Source: Methanoregula sp.
GTDB lineage: Archaea > Halobacteriota > Methanomicrobia > Methanomicrobiales > Methanospirillaceae
Length of the DNA: 8,954 bases
Assembly (NCBI GenBank): GCA_026394635.1
Contig: JAPKXV010000296.1
Location: forward strand, 1 to 8,954
Reading direction: 5' to 3'
Shown here: positions 5,923-8,954 of the stretch, piece by piece
Position numbering within the stretch: position 1 is the first letter of the stretch
How the letters are laid out: the number at the start of each line of letters is the position of its first letter
The notes under the pieces: generated by a model
Databases searched by the model: none
The model's input: the letters and a program-made list of their open reading frames with translations, nothing else
What the model was told of the DNA's origin: nothing
Made by a program: the position numbers and the translations under genes

Positions 5923-6609
5923 ATGTCTTATCCAGAACGCCAAGTACTTCAACGATCATCCTTGGCAGGAGAGGGCAGAGAAGAAACAAAAGCGGCGCTT
6001 GCGGAGGAGCTCGGTGAGGATGCTGCACATATCCGTGCCATTGCCGGCCGGCTCAGGGGAGCTGGGAGCCGAGGCGAACTCGGGACGGCCATCGCACGCG
6101 AGGTGCTAAAATACACCCATTTTGAGCTGCAGGTGATCGGCGGGCGTCTGAACAACGAGATCGCACGGCTGCCCTCTCCCTACCGCGAACGGATCCGCCC
6201 GTACTTCCTCGACCAGATATTCGGGACGCATCACCGGCTCCTCGCGCTGCACCGGAACGGTGGCCTTGACGGGCTGACCGGGCCGGTCAAAGACTCCGCA
6301 ACTCTTTATGCATTCTGTGACATGCTGCCCGCAGGGTGTTTTGTATCTGATGACCGGTCGGAGCTGTACCCGCATTTCGTGCAGCCGAGGAACCGTCTTT
6401 TCTATTACCTGATCGCAGCATGTGCGATGTTTGTGCTCGATGAACCCGGCCACCCGGTCGGGATGCCGTTTCCGGGCGGGTTTACCGTGGAAAAGCGGGG
6501 CAGTGAATATTACTGCCTGATCCGCGACCGGGAAAAGGAAGTCCCACATTCAATCTGTAACTTCTGCCCGGCACAGCAAAGCGAGGAAAAAAAGATCAGG
6601 AAATCGTAA
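5923..6609 (+). CDS. DUF2115 / UPF0305 family protein
   Basis: A 228-residue protein of a methanoarchaeal family with no known function. Diagnostic features lie near the C-terminus: HPVGMPFPGGF, then a YYCLIRDRE segment, then CNFCPAQQ at 212-219, with two cysteines spaced C-x2-C that could bind metal together with the earlier Cys. The N-terminal half is helical and charged (ETKAALAEELGEDAAHIRAI). There is no signal peptide or membrane helix. The ATG at 5923 is the first start after an in-frame TAA at 5917-5919. No good SD is seen, so translation may be leaderless, although no clear TATA box is seen either. Its stop lies 11 nt from the stop of the convergent arsC gene. The divergent spacer shared with malic enzyme (about 5769-5922) is short and could hold promoters for both. 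Confidence 0.82.
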   Translation: MSYPERQVLQRSSLAGEGREETKAALAEELGEDAAHIRAIAGRLRGAGSRGELGTAIAREVLKYTHFELQVIGGRLNNEIARLPSPYRERIRPYFLDQIFGTHHRLLALHRNGGLDGLTGPVKDSATLYAFCDMLPAGCFVSDDRSELYPHFVQPRNRLFYYLIAACAMFVLDEPGHPVGMPFPGGFTVEKRGSEYYCLIRDREKEVPHSICNFCPAQQSEEKKIRKS

Positions 6610-6620
6610 ACTGGCGCTAT

Positions 6621-7043
6621 TTAGGTCCCCGTTTGAAACTCTTCATCGATCCACCGGACAATTTCGTCCCTTACGCTGCGGTACCCCGCGAGCACTTCCG
6701 CATCGTTGCCCGTAGTGAGGTGGGGGTCAAAAAAGCCCTTATGGATCGTTTTCCTGGCATTGGGAATGACCGGGCAGATCTGGTGTGCGTTATCGCAGAG
6801 GGTCACGGCGATATCAAACTGCATCCCCCCAATTTCATCGAGCGTCTTTGAGTGGTGATGGGAAATGTCGATCCCGATCTCCCGCAGGACCTCGGTTGCG
6901 CGGGTGCTGACCCGTGCTTTCCGGGTGCCGGCGGAAAATACCTCATAACGGTCACCATATTTTGCCCGCAGGTACCCTTCAGCTATCTGGGAGCGGGCGG
7001 CATTTGCCGTGCACACAAAGAGGACTTTTGGTTTTTGGAGCAT
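6621..7043 (-). CDS. arsC: Arsenate reductase, thioredoxin-coupled ArsC type (low-molecular-weight phosphatase fold)
   Basis: Reduces arsenate to arsenite in the cytoplasm using a cascade of three cysteines. The 140-residue protein has the P-loop CTANAARS (C11-x5-R17), the nucleophile loop of this fold. The second and third redox cysteines lie in VTLCDNAHQICPVIP as C83 and C90, at the same seven-residue spacing as Cys82/Cys89 of the Staphylococcus enzyme. The general acid Asp is D106 in FFDPH. Having all three cysteines argues for true ArsC rather than a tyrosine phosphatase. The second ATG (7043) is chosen because AGGGTGA (7048-7054) is an SD with 4 nt spacing; an upstream ATG at 7067 lacks one. 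No arsR, arsB, acr3 or thioredoxin gene is adjacent. It is convergent with the DUF2115 gene and lies downstream of a small lipoprotein gene on the same strand, with its own probable promoter. Confidence 0.88.
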   Translation of the reverse strand: MLQKPKVLFVCTANAARSQIAEGYLRAKYGDRYEVFSAGTRKARVSTRATEVLREIGIDISHHHSKTLDEIGGMQFDIAVTLCDNAHQICPVIPNARKTIHKGFFDPHLTTGNDAEVLAGYRSVRDEIVRWIDEEFQTGT

Positions 7044-7087
7044 CGTGTCACCCTGCCGTGGATACATCTTTCATCAGATCGGTTGAC

Positions 7088-7330
7088 CTACGGGATTATT
7101 AATTCATACAATGTAATGTTGCCAGCTGTCCTTGTAAGGTAAGGATGGATGAAACGCAAAAAAAGCAGGAATTTTTTATAAAAAAGGGATTGGTTACTTT
7201 TTACCGGGGTTGGTGAGGTGGTGGCGGGTGTCTGGGGCGGCACTGAAGGTTGCTGTGTGCATCCTGTGATAAAGATGCAGGTAACCAGACAGAAACCCAA
7301 AATGAGTCTGATGCTGTTTTTTGATATCAT
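7088..7330 (-). CDS. Small lipoprotein, C-terminal part doubtful
   Basis: From the ATG at 7330 the frame gives 80 residues. Residues 1-8 are polar/basic, 9-20 hydrophobic (LILGFCLVTCIF), and ITGC (21-24) is a lipobox, so C24 would be lipid-modified and the protein anchored outside the membrane. Residues 25-41 are a Gln/Pro/Thr-rich tether. After TSPTPV the text changes to SLFYKKFLLFLRFIHPYL, encoded by a T/A-rich stretch that looks like a terminator. If the G run at 7206-7209 had one more base, the protein would end PTPGKK-stop (stop 7196-7194) just before that stretch, giving about 45 residues. I think the true gene ends there, or has lost a base. An extra in-frame ATG at 7384 (18 more residues) is rejected because it overlaps the trpA downstream region and spoils the signal peptide. 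Function unknown. Confidence 0.55.
   Translation of the reverse strand: MISKNSIRLILGFCLVTCIFITGCTQQPSVPPQTPATTSPTPVKSNQSLFYKKFLLFLRFIHPYLTRTAGNITLYELIIP
7096..7104 (-). promoter_or_regulatory. TATA-like element for arsC
   Basis: The minus strand reads AATTAATAA across this site. A start about 25 nt downstream would give a leader of some 30 nt carrying the AGGGTGA SD site before the ATG at 7043. The element would lie inside the nominal 3' end of the lipoprotein frame, another reason to doubt that this end is coding. Confidence 0.4.
7158..7185 (-). terminator. T-rich terminator on the minus strand
   Basis: On the minus strand there are runs of six T (7185-7180) and seven T (7164-7158) with an A/T palindrome between them (ATTTTTTATAAAAAA region, 7171-7185). 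This fits an archaeal oligo-T terminator for the lipoprotein gene, but it falls inside the annotated frame unless that frame ends near 7194. Confidence 0.45.
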
Positions 7331-7359
7331 GATGACATCAGGAGAGGTTAGGAAGTCCG

Positions 7360-7372
7360 GGGATAAAAAATG
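7360..7372 (-). promoter_or_regulatory. T-rich element: trpA terminator and/or lipoprotein TATA box
   Basis: The minus strand reads ATTTTTTATCC, about 20 nt after the trpA stop and about 30-35 nt before the lipoprotein ATG at 7330. The T run could end the trpA transcript and the TTTTATC part could serve as a TATA box; the sequence alone cannot separate the two roles. Confidence 0.35.
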
Positions 7373-7390
7373 GGGGTGGGGCAAATTTTT

Positions 7391-8197
7391 TTAAGGTGGG
7401 TGGGGAACGGCCGCAGCCTGTTTCAGGAGGGAGACAAAGCCGGCGAGCGCGGGTTCCATCAAATCCGGATTTTTGCACGTCCTCTCAATAATGTCCACAA
7501 TCGCACTCCCGACAATCACACCATCGGCTCCGTTTTCAGCACATGCCCGCACCTGTTCCGGAGTCGAGATCCCAAAACCCAGTGCAACCGGGAGATCCGT
7601 GATCGCCTTTGTGCGCCGGATAAGGTCAAAAGCTTCCTGCGGGATTCCGGTTCGGACGCCCGTAACTCCCAGGACCGACACCAGATACAAAAACCCCCTG
7701 CCCTTTTTTGCAATCTTTGCTAACCGTTCATCGCTGGTGGTCCGGGTGACTAAAAAGATCGGTGCGATCCAGTTCTTTCTGGCAGCCTTAAGCACCTCGG
7801 CGGACTCCTCCACCGGCATATCCGCGATCAGGATACCGTCAACACCGGCGCCGGCGGCATCGCGGTAGAACGTTTCAATGCCACGCCGGTAGACCGTGTT
7901 GAAGTACGTGAGCAGGACGATTGGCACTTCGGATTGCGACCGCAGCTCCCGGACGATAGCAAAGACCGTGTCCGGTGTGGTACCGGCTGCGAGCGCCCGT
8001 TCGCCTGCCCGCTGGATGACCGGGCCGTCAGCCACAGGGTCAGAGAAAGGGACACCGAGTTCGAGGATATCTGTCCCGGCGCCGATCAGCGCCCGGGCGA
8101 TCCGGATACAGGTCTTCCTGTCGGGGTCCCCGGCTACGGTAAAACCGATAAGCGCGGGAGTTGTCCGTTTTTTAAAAACCTTTGCTATCCTTTCCAT
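7391..8197 (-). CDS. trpA: Tryptophan synthase alpha chain
   Basis: Cleaves indole-3-glycerol phosphate to indole and glyceraldehyde 3-phosphate, passing indole through a tunnel to TrpB in the alpha2-beta2 complex. The 268-residue TIM-barrel protein is full length. The catalytic pair is visible in LELGVPFSDPVADGP: E46 and D57 correspond to Glu49 and Asp60 of the Salmonella enzyme with identical spacing. Further family blocks are ILIADMPVEE, the loop-6 region SVLGVTGVRTG, and the phosphate-binding GFGISTPEQV and DGVIVGSAIV. The ATG at 8197 shares its A with the trpB stop (TGATG), and GGGGTGGTG in the trpB 3' end is a close SD, so translation is probably coupled to trpB. Because trpB is frameshifted upstream, ribosomes would stop early and TrpA synthesis might drop. 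Confidence 0.96.
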   Translation of the reverse strand: MERIAKVFKKRTTPALIGFTVAGDPDRKTCIRIARALIGAGTDILELGVPFSDPVADGPVIQRAGERALAAGTTPDTVFAIVRELRSQSEVPIVLLTYFNTVYRRGIETFYRDAAGAGVDGILIADMPVEESAEVLKAARKNWIAPIFLVTRTTSDERLAKIAKKGRGFLYLVSVLGVTGVRTGIPQEAFDLIRRTKAITDLPVALGFGISTPEQVRACAENGADGVIVGSAIVDIIERTCKNPDLMEPALAGFVSLLKQAAAVPHPP

Positions 8198-8954
8198 CAG
8201 GCACCACCCCGGATCGCTGATACTTCGGCAACGTCCTTGTCGCCCCGCCCGGAGAGGTTGATGACCACGATGTCGTCCTTAGCGAACCTTCCGGCGTTCT
8301 GTATCACGTACGCGACCGCATGGGCGGATTCGAGTGCCGGGATGATCCCTTCCCTGCGGGAGAGGAACTCAAACGCATCAAGGACATCACGGTCGGTCAC
8401 CGCATCATAGGTCACACGGGCATTGTCTTTGAGCATCGCGTGCTCCGGGCCAACGCCCGGGTAATCGAGCCCGGCAGCGATGCTGTGGGTGGGGAGCACC
8501 TGCCCGTGCACATCCTGCAAAAGGTACGAGAGGGTTCCGTGCAGGACACCTGCTTCCCCGGCGCAGAGTGTTGCGGAATGCTCCCCCGTCCCGATCCCAT
8601 TTCCTGCTGCCTCCACGCCGACCAGTTCAACGTTGTCAGCGAGGAATGGGTCCGACCAGTTCAACGTCGTCAGCGAGGAACGGGTAAAAGATGCCGATCG
8701 CATTCGAACCACCGCCGACACAGGCGACAATCGTGTCCGGGAGCCTGCCCTCCTTGTTCATGACCTGTTGTTTTGTCTCGTTCCCAATCACCGATTGGAA
8801 ATCCCGCACCATGGCCGGGTACGGGTGCGGACCGACAACGGACCCGATCAGGTAATAGGTATCCTGCACGTTTGCCACCCAGTCGCGGAGCGCTTCATTG
8901 ATCGCGTCCTTGAGTGTGCGGGTCCCCGAGGTGACAGGGATCACCGTTGCACCC
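8197..8954 (-). pseudogene. trpB: Tryptophan synthase beta chain, frameshifted by a tandem duplication and cut at the window edge
   Basis: TrpB condenses indole with serine on PLP. The window holds the C-terminal ~60 %, entering at 8954 with GATVIPVTSGTRTLKDAINE. The first frame contains WVANVQDTYYLIGS, GPHPYPAMVRDFQ and the PLP-phosphate loop VACVGGGSNAIG, then reads FYPFLADDVELVG and ends in a spurious PIPR-stop at 8636. A second frame takes over with PFLADNVELVG, VEAAGNGIGTGEHSATL, SIAAGLDYPGVGPEHA, and the C-terminal VINLSGRGDKD, ending at 8197. The join is a 34-bp duplication (8618-8651 / 8652-8685); removing either copy restores one uninterrupted TrpB frame. As written the product would lack the C-terminal part of the PLP domain and be dead. 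The catalytic Lys lies outside the window. Real mutation or assembly artefact cannot be decided from sequence alone. Confidence 0.9.
8618..8685 (-). repeat. 34-bp tandem duplication inside trpB
   Basis: Copy 1 (8618-8651) and copy 2 (8652-8685) are identical at 32 of 34 bases; they differ at 8634/8668 (T/C) and 8647/8681 (T/C). In protein both encode PFLADxVELVG; the differences are a synonymous Pro codon and Asp versus Asn. As 34 is not a multiple of three, the duplication shifts the frame. Confidence 0.95.

Noticed and set aside
6106..6549. Minus-strand frame of 147 codons opposite the DUF2115 gene
   Set aside because: The plus strand carries recognised family motifs; the antisense text has none.
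7934..8410. Plus-strand frame of 158 codons opposite trpA/trpB
   Set aside because: Shadow of two firmly identified tryptophan synthase genes.
1..8954. Search for CRISPR array, tRNA, rRNA, intact IS element, toxin-antitoxin or defence genes
   Set aside because: No regularly spaced repeats, no cloverleaf-like segment, and no transposase, nuclease or antitoxin motif could be seen; I do not claim a new system here.

Overview
The window looks like a piece of the chromosome of a methanogenic archaeon, most likely of the order Methanomicrobiales (Methanoregula-like). The evidence is a DUF2115/UPF0305 protein (a methanoarchaeal family), a DUF169 (COG2043) protein, Thr/Pro-rich surface proteins, TATA boxes about 25-30 nt upstream of start codons that have no Shine-Dalgarno (SD) sequence, and T-rich terminators. 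The genus is an inference; no rRNA or other marker is present.

Layout. Positions 1-122 (-) hold the N-terminus of an unrecognised protein that leaves the window. It is divergent from a DUF169 protein (364-1134, +). Next (+) comes a membrane protein that reads as one gene split by a frameshift: an N-terminal PH-like half (1333-2088) and a C-terminal half with an acidic/proline-rich repeat, one membrane helix and an outside domain (2186-2917). Positions 2949 to about 3592 are a graveyard: the C-terminal end of an acyl-CoA (propionyl/acetyl-CoA) synthetase on -, abutting a broken RecA/KaiC-like fragment on + that seems to carry an insert of about 120 nt. A hairpin terminator follows, then a secreted, C-terminally anchored surface protein (3746-4429, +).

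The second half holds ordinary metabolism. A malic enzyme (-) is divergent from the DUF2115 protein (+), which converges on an ArsC-type arsenate reductase (-) with all three redox cysteines. Upstream of arsC lies a small lipoprotein (-) whose last ~35 codons run through a terminator and probably are not genuine. The window ends in the trpB-trpA pair (-), coupled by a TGATG overlap. trpA is intact; trpB is broken by a 34-bp tandem duplication and is cut at the window edge.

The genes do not form one functional system, and I found no defence island, CRISPR array, intact mobile element, tRNA or rRNA. What stands out is the density of broken genes: trpB, the PH/TM protein, probably the lipoprotein tail, and the two fragments in the graveyard. 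This could be real decay, or consensus and assembly errors (single-base indels at homopolymers; strain mixing in a metagenome). Raw reads would separate the two.
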